DNA from: Aquamicrobium defluvii
GTDB lineage: Bacteria; Pseudomonadota; Alphaproteobacteria; Rhizobiales; Rhizobiaceae
Length of the DNA: 64,000 nt
Direction: 5' to 3'
NCBI RefSeq assembly: GCF_004363725.1
Contig: NZ_SNZF01000025.1
Location: 1 to 64,000 of the forward strand
Below the pieces are notes generated by a model that ran no database searches, was not told the DNA's origin, and saw only the letters and a program-made list of their open reading frames with translations. Positions 38,648-47,054 of this stretch are shown here, piece after piece. Position 1 is the stretch's first letter, and each line of letters starts with the position of its first letter. Both the position numbers and the translations under genes were made by a program.

Positions 38648-39625
38648 TCAGGCAACCAGCGGGCGCGCTATCTCTTCGACGCCCTTCGCGTCGAGCCTGT
38701 AGTGGCGATAAAGATGGGTCGGCCGGGCGATGAGGCTGAATTCGTCCCTGATGCCGTGACGGACCAGGCGCGCGCCGCCGCCCTCTTCCGCCAGCACTTC
38801 CGCAACCGCGCCGCCCAGGCCGCCAAGCACATTGTGCTCTTCGACGGTCAGGATCACCCGCGAGGTCTTCGCCGCCTGCATCACCGCCGCGCGGTCCAGG
38901 GGTTTGATCGTATGCATGTCGATCAGCCCGACGGAATAGCCCTCTTCCTGCAAGGCCCGCATCGCGGTCCGGGCCGGATGAACGGGCATGCCCGTCGCTA
39001 TGATGGTGAGGTCCCGGCCCAGCTCGTGGATGACCGCCTTTCCGAATTCGAAGGGCGTATCGCGCGCGTAGACTTCAGGATCGTGCCCCCGGGAGATACG
39101 GAAATAAATGGGCTGCGGGTAATCGACGGAAGCCCTGAGCGCGGCGGCGAATTGCGGGCCGTCGGCCGGCGACACCACGGTCAGATCGGCGATGGAGCGC
39201 ATGATGGCGATGTCTTCGGTGGCGTGGTGGGATGTGCCGTAGAAGCCCATCGAGATGCCCGTATGATGACCGATCAGCCGCACCGGTTGCGCGCAATAGG
39301 CGACGTCCATGCGGATCTGCTCGCAGCACAGCAGGGCCAGGAACGAGGCGAAGGTCGCGACATAGGGGATCACGCCTGTCGTGGCCATGCCCGCTGCCGC
39401 CGACACCATGTTCTGCTCCGATATGCCGAACTGGGTGAAGCGTTCCGGAAAACGTCCGGCGAAGCCTGTCAGGCCGTTGGAGTGCTGGAGGTCGGCCGTT
39501 CCGGCCACCACGGGATGTCCGGCCTCGGCGAGTTCGATGAGGGTGTCGGAAAGAACGGAGAGCGAAGGCGCGCGCTTGTTGAGTTCGCGATACTGCCAGC
39601 TGTCGGGATGGAGAGTCGAATTCAT
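38648..39625 (-). CDS. Transketolase, C-terminal subunit
   Basis: A 325-residue protein covering the pyrimidine-binding and C-terminal domains of transketolase. Seen are FTQFGISEQNMVSAAAGMA with the catalytic Glu of the transketolase-like family, the AIMRSIADLTVVSPAD segment, and the TVEEHNVLGGLGGAVAEVL C-terminal domain segment. In many alphaproteobacteria transketolase-like enzymes occur as separate N and C subunits, as here. Its start overlaps the N-subunit stop by four bases. A ketol transfer between sugar or keto-acid phosphates with thiamine diphosphate is the family reaction; the substrate pair is open. Confidence 0.88.
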   Translation of the reverse strand: MNSTLHPDSWQYRELNKRAPSLSVLSDTLIELAEAGHPVVAGTADLQHSNGLTGFAGRFPERFTQFGISEQNMVSAAAGMATTGVIPYVATFASFLALLCCEQIRMDVAYCAQPVRLIGHHTGISMGFYGTSHHATEDIAIMRSIADLTVVSPADGPQFAAALRASVDYPQPIYFRISRGHDPEVYARDTPFEFGKAVIHELGRDLTIIATGMPVHPARTAMRALQEEGYSVGLIDMHTIKPLDRAAVMQAAKTSRVILTVEEHNVLGGLGGAVAEVLAEEGGGARLVRHGIRDEFSLIARPTHLYRHYRLDAKGVEEIARPLVA

Positions 39626-40569
39626 GCTGTACCTTCGCTGGTGATAGCGGGACTGGTGATGCCGGTGCCCGCCACCTCGGCATCGGCGCCGGCAAGGATG
39701 GTTTCGCGCGCGCGGCGTTCGTCTTCCGGCGCAAGGTAGCCGAGGTGCCAGCCCGGTTCCGTTTCCATGTAGTCGATGCCCTTGCCCTTCACGGTTCGGG
39801 CGATGATGCAGCAGGGCTGGCTGCGCGTCCTGTCGGCCTTGATCCGGCGCAGCAGGTTGGCCAGCGCAACCACATCGTGGCCGTCGACCTCGTGCACCTC
39901 CCAGCCGAAAGCCCGCCACTTGTCGGCGAGCGGCTCCACGGCGGCAATGTCGTCGACACTGCCGTCGAGCTGGTAGCCGTTGCGGTCCACGATGGCCACC
40001 AGCCGCCCCAGCCTGTGGGTCGCGGCGCTGAGCGCGGCTTCCCAGACCTGCCCTTCCTGCATCTCACCGTCGCCCAGCAGCACGAATACGTCGAAATCCT
40101 GCTTGCGGAAGCGCGCGCCCAGCGCCATGCCGACGCCGTTCGAAAGAGCGTGGCCGATCGAGCCGGAGCTGAAATCGACACCGGGAACCTTGCGCATGTC
40201 GGGGTGATCGCCCAGCGGGCTGCCCAGGCGGGTGTAGTCGTCGAGCCAGGCTTTGTCGAAGAAGTCGAGATCGGCCAGCACAGGAAACTGGCCGACCGCC
40301 GCATGGCCCTTGCCCATCAGGAAGCGGTCGCGCCCGGGCCAGCCGGGCTCGCCGCGGCGAATGTTCATGGTGTCGTAATAGAGGGTCGAGAAGATTTCGG
40401 CGCAGGAAAAGACGGACGAATAGTGTCCGACTTTCGCGATCGAGATCAGCCTGATCGTCTCAAGCCGCACGAACCGCGCACGTTCGCGCAGGCGCCCGGC
40501 CTCCTGCGGGGTGACGGGCCCGGGATCCGAAACATTTCGTGGCCATGAAGTTGCGCCCGTTGGCTCCAT
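39622..40569 (-). CDS. Transketolase, N-terminal subunit
   Basis: A 315-residue protein that covers the diphosphate-binding domain. The thiamine diphosphate motif begins at GDGEMQEGQVWEAAL and ends with the asparagine in VDRNGYQ, and HYSSVFSCAEIFSTLYY at about residue 50 is typical. The partner C subunit follows immediately. The start ATG lies at the divergent promoter with the palindromic operator, so it leads the leftward operon. Absence of adjacent pentose-pathway genes suggests a dedicated catabolic role and not housekeeping. Confidence 0.88.
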   Translation of the reverse strand: MEPTGATSWPRNVSDPGPVTPQEAGRLRERARFVRLETIRLISIAKVGHYSSVFSCAEIFSTLYYDTMNIRRGEPGWPGRDRFLMGKGHAAVGQFPVLADLDFFDKAWLDDYTRLGSPLGDHPDMRKVPGVDFSSGSIGHALSNGVGMALGARFRKQDFDVFVLLGDGEMQEGQVWEAALSAATHRLGRLVAIVDRNGYQLDGSVDDIAAVEPLADKWRAFGWEVHEVDGHDVVALANLLRRIKADRTRSQPCCIIARTVKGKGIDYMETEPGWHLGYLAPEDERRARETILAGADAEVAGTGITSPAITSEGTA

Positions 40570-40608
40570 TTTGTCCCCTCGCTGGTTCTATGCGCCCCGG
40601 CGCTCGAC

Positions 40609-40627
40609 ATCTTATAAGTTATAAGAT
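40609..40627. promoter_or_regulatory. Perfect palindrome in the transketolase/aminotransferase divergent promoter
   Basis: ATCTTATAA-G-TTATAAGAT is a perfect nine-base dyad with one central base. It lies 40 bases from the transketolase start and 49 from the aminotransferase start. It is the best candidate operator of the GntR-family regulator encoded at the end of the transketolase operon and could control both directions at once. Confidence 0.65.
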
Positions 40628-40675
40628 ACTGGATTGAGCCGCAATAGCAATCGCCAGCACTGCGGGAAACACAGC

Positions 40676-42043
40676 ATGCTTCACAACTCGGCGCGTGCCA
40701 TCGACATGAAACTGCATCTGCACTCGCAGACAGATCCGAGGCGTCACGAGCAGGAAGGCCCGCTGATCATCACCGGCGGCGAGGGCGTGTATGTGCGCGA
40801 CGATGCCGGCAGGCGCTACATGGAAGGGATGGCGGGCCTGTGGACGGCATCGCTGGGCTTCAACGATGCGAGGCTGGCCGCCGTGGCCAGCGACCAATTC
40901 GGCCGGCTGGCAAACTATCATACCTTCAATCACCGTTCCAACGAGGCGTGCATCGACCTCATGGACCAGATCGCTTCGGTCTCGCCGCTGGCCCCCTGCA
41001 AGATATTCCTCGCGAACTCCGGCTCGGAAGCCAACGATTCGATGATCAAGCTGGCCTGGTACTATCAGGCCGCGCGCGGCAAGCCGGGCAAGCGCCGCAT
41101 CATCAGCCGCAAGGGCGCGTTCCATGGCAGCACGGTCATGGGAGCGGCGCTCAGCGGCCTGCCGCATATGCACAGGTCATTCAACATGGCCACGGACGAC
41201 ATCCTTTACGCCGGCAAACCGCATCACTATCGCGAAGCCCGGCCGGGCGAGAGCGAGGAAGAATTCGTCGACCGGCTCATCCATGAACTGGAGGCGATCA
41301 TCCTGCAGGCCGATCCCGACAGCGTGGCGGCCATGATTGCCGAGCCGGTGATGGGCGCCGGCGGTGTGATCGTTCCGCCGCAGGGCTATTTTCCCAGATT
41401 GCGAAAGCTGCTCGACAAATACGACATCCTGCTTCTGGCCGACGAGGTGGTCTGCGGTTTCGGACGCACCGGCAACTGGTTCGGCAGCCAGACCTTCGGC
41501 TTCGTCCCCGACATGTTCTCGGTCGCCAAGGGCCTGTCGTCGGGCTATCTGCCGATCGCCGCTGTGGTCGTATCGGACAAGCTCTATCAGGCGATCGCCG
41601 ACGAAGGCCAGCGCAACGGGGTGTTCGGCCACGGCTTCACCTATTCGGGGCATCCCGTCACATCGGCGGTGGCGGCGGAGGCGCTGCGAATCTACCGTGA
41701 AATGGACGTCGTTGCGCGTGCCCGCAGCCTTGGCGAACGCATGCGGACGCGGCTGGCCGAGGCTCTGGCCGAGCATCCGATGGTGGGCGAGATCCGCTCG
41801 GTCGGCCTCATAGCGGGGGTCGAACTGGTGGCGGACCGTGCCACCGGGGAGAGCTTTCCGGCCGAGGCGCGTGTCGGTGCGCGGGTCGAGCGTGCGTGCC
41901 GCGCGCACGGCATCATCCTTCGCAACATGGGCGACGTGCTGGCGCTTTGCCCGCCATATGTTATCGAGCCGGAACAGATAGACGAACTCGTACAGGCGCT
42001 GTCGTTTGCGATAGAAGACGTGCGGGACGAACTCGAACGCTGA
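40676..42043 (+). CDS. Class III PLP-dependent aminotransferase
   Basis: A 455-residue aminotransferase of the putrescine/taurine/omega-amino-acid type. Seen are the phosphate-binding loop ANSGSEANDSMIKLAWYY, the LADEVVCGFGRTGNWFG region with the cofactor Asp, the PLP lysine in SVAKGLSSGYLPIAAV, and GFTYSGHPVTSAVAAEAL. The likely start is the ATG at MLHNSARAID, 49 bases after the operator. The adjacent aldehyde dehydrogenase suggests oxidation of the aldehyde made by transamination, as in putrescine, taurine or 4-aminobutyrate catabolism; the divergent transketolase could use a ketol product, which is inference. Confidence 0.85.
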   Translation: MLHNSARAIDMKLHLHSQTDPRRHEQEGPLIITGGEGVYVRDDAGRRYMEGMAGLWTASLGFNDARLAAVASDQFGRLANYHTFNHRSNEACIDLMDQIASVSPLAPCKIFLANSGSEANDSMIKLAWYYQAARGKPGKRRIISRKGAFHGSTVMGAALSGLPHMHRSFNMATDDILYAGKPHHYREARPGESEEEFVDRLIHELEAIILQADPDSVAAMIAEPVMGAGGVIVPPQGYFPRLRKLLDKYDILLLADEVVCGFGRTGNWFGSQTFGFVPDMFSVAKGLSSGYLPIAAVVVSDKLYQAIADEGQRNGVFGHGFTYSGHPVTSAVAAEALRIYREMDVVARARSLGERMRTRLAEALAEHPMVGEIRSVGLIAGVELVADRATGESFPAEARVGARVERACRAHGIILRNMGDVLALCPPYVIEPEQIDELVQALSFAIEDVRDELER

Positions 42044-42093
42044 TATTCCAGCGGTCGTCATTATTGAAGGCCAGTATTCATGGATGGACACGA

Positions 42094-43530
42094 ATGAAAT
42101 ACCCGCAGGTAGGACTTTTCATCGACGGGGCGTGGAGTGCGGCTTCGGAGGGCGGGACGCTGGACGTCCAGAATCCGGCGACGGGCGAGGTGATCGGGAC
42201 TGTCGCCTGCGCCACCCGCGCCGATCTCGACCGGGCGCTGGCGGCGGCCGAGCGCGGTTTCCGGGTGTGGCGCAAGGTTTCGCCCTTCGAGCGCAGCAAG
42301 GTGCTGCGCGAGGCGGCGCGGCTGCTGCGCGAGCGCGCGCCGGGTATCGCCGGGCTCCTGACCGCCGAGCAGGGCAAGCCGCTGGGCGAGGCGATGGCCG
42401 AGATCAACGGCTCGGCTGACATCATCGACTGGTTCGCCGAAGAGGGCCGGCGTACCTACGGCCGCATCGTGCCGGCGCGGGCGGAGGGCGTCAGCCAGCT
42501 CGTCGTGAAGGAGCCGGTCGGTCCGGTGGCGGCCTTCACGCCGTGGAACTTCCCGGTCTCGCAGGCCGTGCGCAAGATCGGCGCCGCCCTTGCCACCGGC
42601 TGTTCGATCATCGTCAAGCCGCCGGAGGAAACGCCCGCCTCGCCGGCCGCGCTCGCCGATATCTTCAGGGATGCCGGCCTGCCTGCCGGCGTGCTCAACC
42701 TGGTCTACGGCAATCCGCCCGACATCTCGGGCTATCTGGTGCCGCATCCCGTGATCCGCAAGGTGTCGTTCACCGGCTCGGTCCCGGTCGGCAAGCATCT
42801 GGCCGCTCTGGCCGGCCAGCACATGAAGCGGGCGACGATGGAGCTTGGCGGCCATGCCCCGGCCATCGTGTTCGACGATGCCGATCTCGACAAGGCGGCG
42901 GAGCTGCTGGCCGCATCGAAGCTGCGCAATGCCGGGCAGGTGTGCGTGTCGCCCACCCGCTTCCTGATCCAGGAACGGGCCTACCAGCCGTTTCTCGACA
43001 AGTTCGTGGGCAAGGTGAAGGCCGTCAAGGTGGGCGACGGTCTGGCCGAGGGCACGCAGATGGGGCCGCTGGTCAACGAGCGGCGGGTTCAGGCGGTCGA
43101 TGCGCTGATCGCCGAGGCGGTCAGCCAGGGCGCGAAGCTGGAGACCGGCGGCAAGCGCATCGGCAACAAGGGCAGCTTCTACGAGCCCACGGTGCTGTCG
43201 GGCGTCACCGGCGACATGCGCATCATGAACGAGGAGCCGTTCGGGCCGGTGGCTCTGGTGGCGCCGTTCAGGAGCTTCGATGACGTTGTGGCCGAGGCCA
43301 ACCGTCTGCCCTACGGGCTTGCCGCCTATGCCTTCACCGCCTCGGTGAAGACGGCGACTGAGCTGGGACAGGCGCTGGAGACGGGCATGCTGACCCTCAA
43401 CCATCTCGGGCTGGCGCTGCCGGAAGTGCCGTTTGGCGGCGTCAAGGACAGCGGCTACGGCTCCGAGGGCGGAACGGAGGCCCTCGAGGCATATCTGGTC
43501 ACCAAGTTCATAACCCAGGCAGCACGGTAA
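42094..43530 (+). CDS. NAD(P)-dependent aldehyde dehydrogenase, succinate-semialdehyde-like
   Basis: A 478-residue aldehyde dehydrogenase. Catalytic residues can be placed: Asn in TPWNFPVSQ (about 152), Glu in ATMELGGHAP (about 250) and the nucleophile Cys in NAGQVCVSPTRF (about 284). The FTGSVPVGKHL loop and the C-terminal VKDSGYGSEGGTEAL segment support the ALDH class. Arg/Lys-type coenzyme discrimination was not resolved. The gene lies 50 bases after the aminotransferase gene. Its probable role is oxidising the aldehyde product of that enzyme to an acid. Confidence 0.87.
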   Translation: MKYPQVGLFIDGAWSAASEGGTLDVQNPATGEVIGTVACATRADLDRALAAAERGFRVWRKVSPFERSKVLREAARLLRERAPGIAGLLTAEQGKPLGEAMAEINGSADIIDWFAEEGRRTYGRIVPARAEGVSQLVVKEPVGPVAAFTPWNFPVSQAVRKIGAALATGCSIIVKPPEETPASPAALADIFRDAGLPAGVLNLVYGNPPDISGYLVPHPVIRKVSFTGSVPVGKHLAALAGQHMKRATMELGGHAPAIVFDDADLDKAAELLAASKLRNAGQVCVSPTRFLIQERAYQPFLDKFVGKVKAVKVGDGLAEGTQMGPLVNERRVQAVDALIAEAVSQGAKLETGGKRIGNKGSFYEPTVLSGVTGDMRIMNEEPFGPVALVAPFRSFDDVVAEANRLPYGLAAYAFTASVKTATELGQALETGMLTLNHLGLALPEVPFGGVKDSGYGSEGGTEALEAYLVTKFITQAAR

Positions 43531-43547
43531 CGGTGGACGGAATGTGG

Positions 43548-43571
43548 ACCGGAAGCCGTTGCGCTTCCGGT
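43548..43571 (+). terminator. Hairpin after the aldehyde dehydrogenase gene
   Basis: A perfect nine-base stem (ACCGGAAGC / GCTTCCGGT) with a six-base CGTTGC loop lies 18 bases after the stop codon. It is followed by TCCCGTTTG, which is only weakly T-rich. It probably ends transcription of the aminotransferase-dehydrogenase operon. Confidence 0.5.
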
Positions 43572-43644
43572 TCCCGTTTGCGGGCGACGTGCCCGGATCG
43601 CCGTGCGTCCGTCCAGACACACAAAGGACGATCTGAATTATTGA

Positions 43645-43697
43645 TAGAGCATCGGGATCACCGAAAACCGGATTCCAATTTTTGGTCCGATGTTCTA
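43645..43697. repeat. Short TA-flanked palindromic repeat
   Basis: A 53-base stretch bounded by TA at each end. The termini TAGAGCATCGG and the complement of the other end TAGAACATCGG are inverted repeats with one mismatch, and CGAAAACCGGATTCC sits between. Same end style (TAGAGCAT, TA flanks) as the 104-base element, so it belongs to a related family of small Rhizobiales repeats. It lies between the dehydrogenase and the transposase remnant. Confidence 0.55.
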
Positions 43698-43813
43698 GCT
43701 GGGGTAACTGTTTCTGTTTTCGTCGCGTGTGAAGAAAGCGCGTCTTGCCATACCGTGAACGGTGATCTGGCCGGCTCATTCCGGTCCACGACCAACCGGA
43801 ATGGAGAGAGACG

Positions 43814-44159
43814 ATGAATTACTTTGCTGGACTGGATGTTTCCCTTGAGATGACGAGCATCTGCATCGTGGATGCGGACCGGATTGAACACAGGTTGACC
43901 AAGCCCAACCACCCCTGGACCAATGGCCAGGTCGAGCGGATGAACACACCATCAAGGACGCCACCGTCTCAAGCGCTTCCACCACGAAAACCACGACCAG
44001 TTGCGAGCCCACCTCGCGGACTTCCTGGCAGCCTATAACTTCGCCCGAAGACTCAAGACGCTCAAAGGCGTCACCTCATACGAATTCATCTGCAAACGAT
44101 GGACTGCAGAGCCGGATGGATTCATCTTGATTCCGATCCACCAGATGCCGGGACTAACA
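43814..44159 (+). mobile_element. Chimeric transposase remnant: IS110-type N-terminus joined to IS481-type C-terminus
   Basis: The frame begins MNYFAGLDVSLEMTSICIVD, the typical N-terminus of IS110-family (DEDD) transposases. It switches within about 22 codons to IEHRLTKPNHPWTNGQVERM, which belongs to the DDE integrase core of IS481-type enzymes. After a frameshift the DDE part continues as RLKRFHHENHDQLRAHLADF and ends with YEFICKRWTAEP and IHQMPGL. Neither transposase can function. About 110 bases before the start codon would correspond to an IS110 left end, the place where functional IS110 elements encode their bridge RNA. Element ends could not be fixed. Confidence 0.7.
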
Positions 44160-44446
44160 CATGGAAGCTGCGCGCCATCGGCAAGCGCTTCGGTCAGGAC
44201 ATCTGGCAGAAGAACACGCTCGGCAACCAGACCGGACCGGTCGCGCCCAAGGCGCATCGCGGCATCTACCAGCAGGAGACGCGGCGCGTCGAGGATCTGG
44301 CGGTCTACGAAATGGCCGAGCTTGGCGCCGGCGCGCAACTGGCCGGCCCGTATCTGGTCGAGGCCGAGACCTTCACCGCCTATCTGAAGGACCAGCATCA
44401 TGGTGAGATCGACCGCTACGGCAATCTCGTCGTCACCGTCGCCTAA
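44160..44446 (+). pseudogene. Hydantoinase A (HyuA) 3' remnant
   Basis: An open frame without a start continues from the transposase remnant and reads LAVYEMAELGAGAQLAGPYL and later DRYGNLVVTV followed by a stop. This fits the C-terminal part of hydantoinase/oxoprolinase subunit A, pattern VYxxxxLxxGxxLxGPAxxE with a final GNLVV. About 85-90 percent of the gene is missing, probably lost during insertion of the transposase material. It is followed after 20 bases by the related subunit B remnant, the order found in intact hyuA-hyuB pairs. Confidence 0.65.
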
Positions 44447-44466
44447 CCCAACGACTGTATGAGGCA

Positions 44467-45577
44467 ATGACCGCCATAGACTCCACCAGCAAGCCTGAAC
44501 TCGACACTTCGGAACGGCGCGTTGACCCCTTTCTGATGTCGGTATTGAAAAGCCGTTTCGAGGCGATCGTGCGCGAGATGACGCTGGTCGTCATGCGCGC
44601 CAGCCGCTCGGCCGTCATCAAGAACGCGCGCGACTTTTCCTGCGCCATCCTGACCTACGACCACAAGCTGGTCTCCGTCGAGGATGCGTTGCCCATCCAT
44701 GTCATGTCGATGGACATGGCGACCCGTCCGCTGACCGAGCTGTTCGACGACGTGTCTCAGGGGGGATATCTTCCTGAACAACTGTCCGTTCACCGGCGGC
44801 ACCCACCATGCCGACCTGATCATGGCGATGCCGGTGTTCTTCGAGGGCGAGCCGCTGTTCTGGGTCGTGGCGCTCTCGCACCATGCGGACACCGGGGCGC
44901 CGGTGCCGTCGACCTATCTGCCTTTCGCCAAGAACATCTTCGAGGAAGGTCTCCACTTCCCGTGTGTGCGGGTTGCGCAGAACTATCAGGAAAAGAAGGA
45001 CATCCTGCGTATCGGGACCATGCGCAACCGCGTGCCCGACATGTGGCTGGGCGATGTGCGCGCCCAGATCGGTGCCCTGCCGCACAGGCGAGCGCCGCAT
45101 CGGCGTATTCAACAATCTGGATGAGAGCATCCCGCACAATGAAGGCGCCAAGTCGCAGATCAAGGTTCTGCTTCGCGAAGGCAGCGCCATCGGCAAGCCG
45201 AAATATCCGGTCGGGACGTCGGTCGCCACCACCAATGTCAACGACCGCCTGATGATCGCCGGAAACTGCGTGTTCTCGCGCATGGGCGCGCCTTACGGGC
45301 AGGCCGAAAGCGGCTCGCACCTTCCCGCAGGCGTTGGCGTCATCTCCGCCTCGACCCCTTCAAGAACGGCGCCCGGATCGAGTTCACGGCCTGCGGCGGC
45401 GGTGGTTATGGCGATCCGCTCAGGCGCGATCCCGTTCGGGTGGCGGCGACGGTGAACCGCGGCTGGCTGAGCCCGGAGGACGCGGAAAGGGTGTACAAGG
45501 TGGCGCTCGCCGAGGAACCGCAGATCGGCGTGTATGTCGTGGACGAGGCTCGTACCGCAACGTTGCGCGCAGCCTGA
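44467..45577 (+). pseudogene. Hydantoinase B (HyuB) pseudogene with frameshifts and deletions
   Basis: The 5' part is a normal start: VDPFLMSVLKSRFEAIVREM and VIKNARDFSCAIL, pieces of the HyuB fold. An extra G in a run of six at 44760-44765 shifts the frame from VSQGD(IFLNN). The next part has MPVFFEGEPLFWVVALSHHA and MWLGDVRAQIGAL. A second shift with a deletion follows near 45090, then NEGAKSQIKVLLREGS and VATTNVNDRLMIAG, and another shift near 45350 leading to FTACGGGGYGDPLRRDP and a C-terminal stop. The normal length is about 550-600 residues; about one third is missing. Confidence 0.8.
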
Positions 45578-45644
45578 CGCGGTCAGGGAGAGTTGCGAAG
45601 GCGCTTCGAGGGGAGGGGCGTCCGGCAGGACCGGGCGAAGTGGC

Positions 45645-46559
45645 ATGCACGAGCGGCGAAAGATAACCGGGCCGACATTCCGCCTCGCGGATGTCGCCTT
45701 GCTCCCGCTGGCGGCCGTCATCTATGGCGGCATCTTCCCGGTCAACCGTCTTGCGGCGGAAGCGCTGTGGCCCCCGATGGGTTTCGCCTTTGCCCAGTCG
45801 CTGCTGGCTGGCCTCGTGCTTGCCTTCGCCGTGATCGTGTCCGGCGGCCGTCTCGCGATCTCGGGCGCCCATCTGCGTGTCTATCTGATCGTAGGCGGTA
45901 TGGTGGTGGGGCTGCCGATCGGCATACTGGTGTCGGCAGCGCCGCATCTCGACGCTTCGGTTCTGACGCTTGTGCTTTGCCTTTCGCCCATCCTCACCCT
46001 GTTCATCGGCGCACTGGCCGGTCTGGAACGTTTTGACCGGCGCGTATTGCTTGCCATGCTGCTGGGCGCGGCAGGCGTCGTACTGGTGGCGCTGCCCGGC
46101 GTCGGCGCGACGGGAACCGGCAGCATCTTCTGGTTCCTGATCGCGCTCGTCGCGCCGGTGATGTTCGCCACGGCCAATAATTGCGCCAAGTGGCTGCGCC
46201 CGCCGCAAACGCCTTCGGTGATGATGGCGGCGGGGACGCTGATGGGGGCGGCGGTGGTTGCGGGCGTTGTCATGCTCGCTCTCGGCAGCGACCTTTCACC
46301 TGCGAGGTGGAGTGGGGAGACAGTGCTGCCGCTGGCCCTTGCAACCACAATAAATGCGATCTTCTTCTTCCTTTTCTTCCATCTGGTCGCTGCAATCGGT
46401 CCCGCGCGGTTTTCCCTTTTCAACTATCTGGCGGTCGCGGCAGGCATTCTCTGGAGCATGATCGTCTTCGATGAAAGGCCGGTGGCATCGTTCTGGATCG
46501 CCCTGATCCTCATGCTGGCGGCCATGTATCTGGCTCTGTCGCGCAAACCCGCCAACTGA
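45645..46559 (+). CDS. EamA/DMT-family transporter
   Basis: A 304-residue membrane protein with ten predicted helices in two EamA repeats, as in the drug/metabolite transporter superfamily. Repeat joins are seen around LEIRFDRRVLLA-type regions with PILTLFIGALAGLERFDRRV (first repeat end) and a C-terminal YLAVAAGILWSMIVFDERP. Such proteins export amino acids, metabolites or drugs. It starts 68 bases after the hydantoinase remnant. The ATG at MHERRKITG was chosen since the longer upstream frame overlaps the remnant. Substrate unknown. Confidence 0.82.
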   Translation: MHERRKITGPTFRLADVALLPLAAVIYGGIFPVNRLAAEALWPPMGFAFAQSLLAGLVLAFAVIVSGGRLAISGAHLRVYLIVGGMVVGLPIGILVSAAPHLDASVLTLVLCLSPILTLFIGALAGLERFDRRVLLAMLLGAAGVVLVALPGVGATGTGSIFWFLIALVAPVMFATANNCAKWLRPPQTPSVMMAAGTLMGAAVVAGVVMLALGSDLSPARWSGETVLPLALATTINAIFFFLFFHLVAAIGPARFSLFNYLAVAAGILWSMIVFDERPVASFWIALILMLAAMYLALSRKPAN

Positions 46560-47054
46560 GTGCCAGATGCAGACACCACGCACCCCAGGCGCAGGGTGCG
46601 AATCTGAAATACAGAGCCACGCTTCACCTTCAACGCGACCCACATCAACGGGCAATTCGGGGCAGCCGCCGCCTGAAGCGTATACGCAGGCAAGCCCCTC
46701 CGGCGTTTCGGGAATTCGCAACGGAACCCTTCAATGCGACGCCTGACAAGATCATGCAGGCTCTGCATCATGTCAGATGGATTCAACGCAATTCATGGGT
46801 TTTGTTTCGCGATAGAGTACCGCCTGCGCATCAAGTTGCCCGTCTTCGCAACGATCGGAAAGCCTGTGCCAGCCAGCTCCTTCATGTCCGGAACTGCCAC
46901 CAGCGTCACTTTCCCGGCAGGCATATCCGCCATGTGCGGGCGGGCAGTGCCGGTCTGTGGCTGTGGTCCGCTGGCGGAAGTGGCGGCCGGCATGGGCATG
47001 CTCGGGCTCGGCTGCGCTGCGCTCGCAATCTGAAGAGCCGGAAGTGGAGGCACG
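46560..47054. other. Intergenic stretch without a recognised gene
   Basis: About 495 bases between the EamA transporter and the FAD oxidoreductase. Both strands show open frames up to 120 codons, but none has a recognisable family pattern or a good ribosome site, and all look like random or degraded sequence. It may hold decayed coding material; nothing can be named. Confidence 0.5.

Noticed and set aside
41177..42091. Minus-strand 304-codon frame opposite the aminotransferase
   Set aside because: Antisense shadow of a gene with clear catalytic motifs.
42061..43779. Minus-strand 572-codon frame opposite the aldehyde dehydrogenase
   Set aside because: Antisense of a certain enzyme gene, composition typical of high-GC shadow frames.
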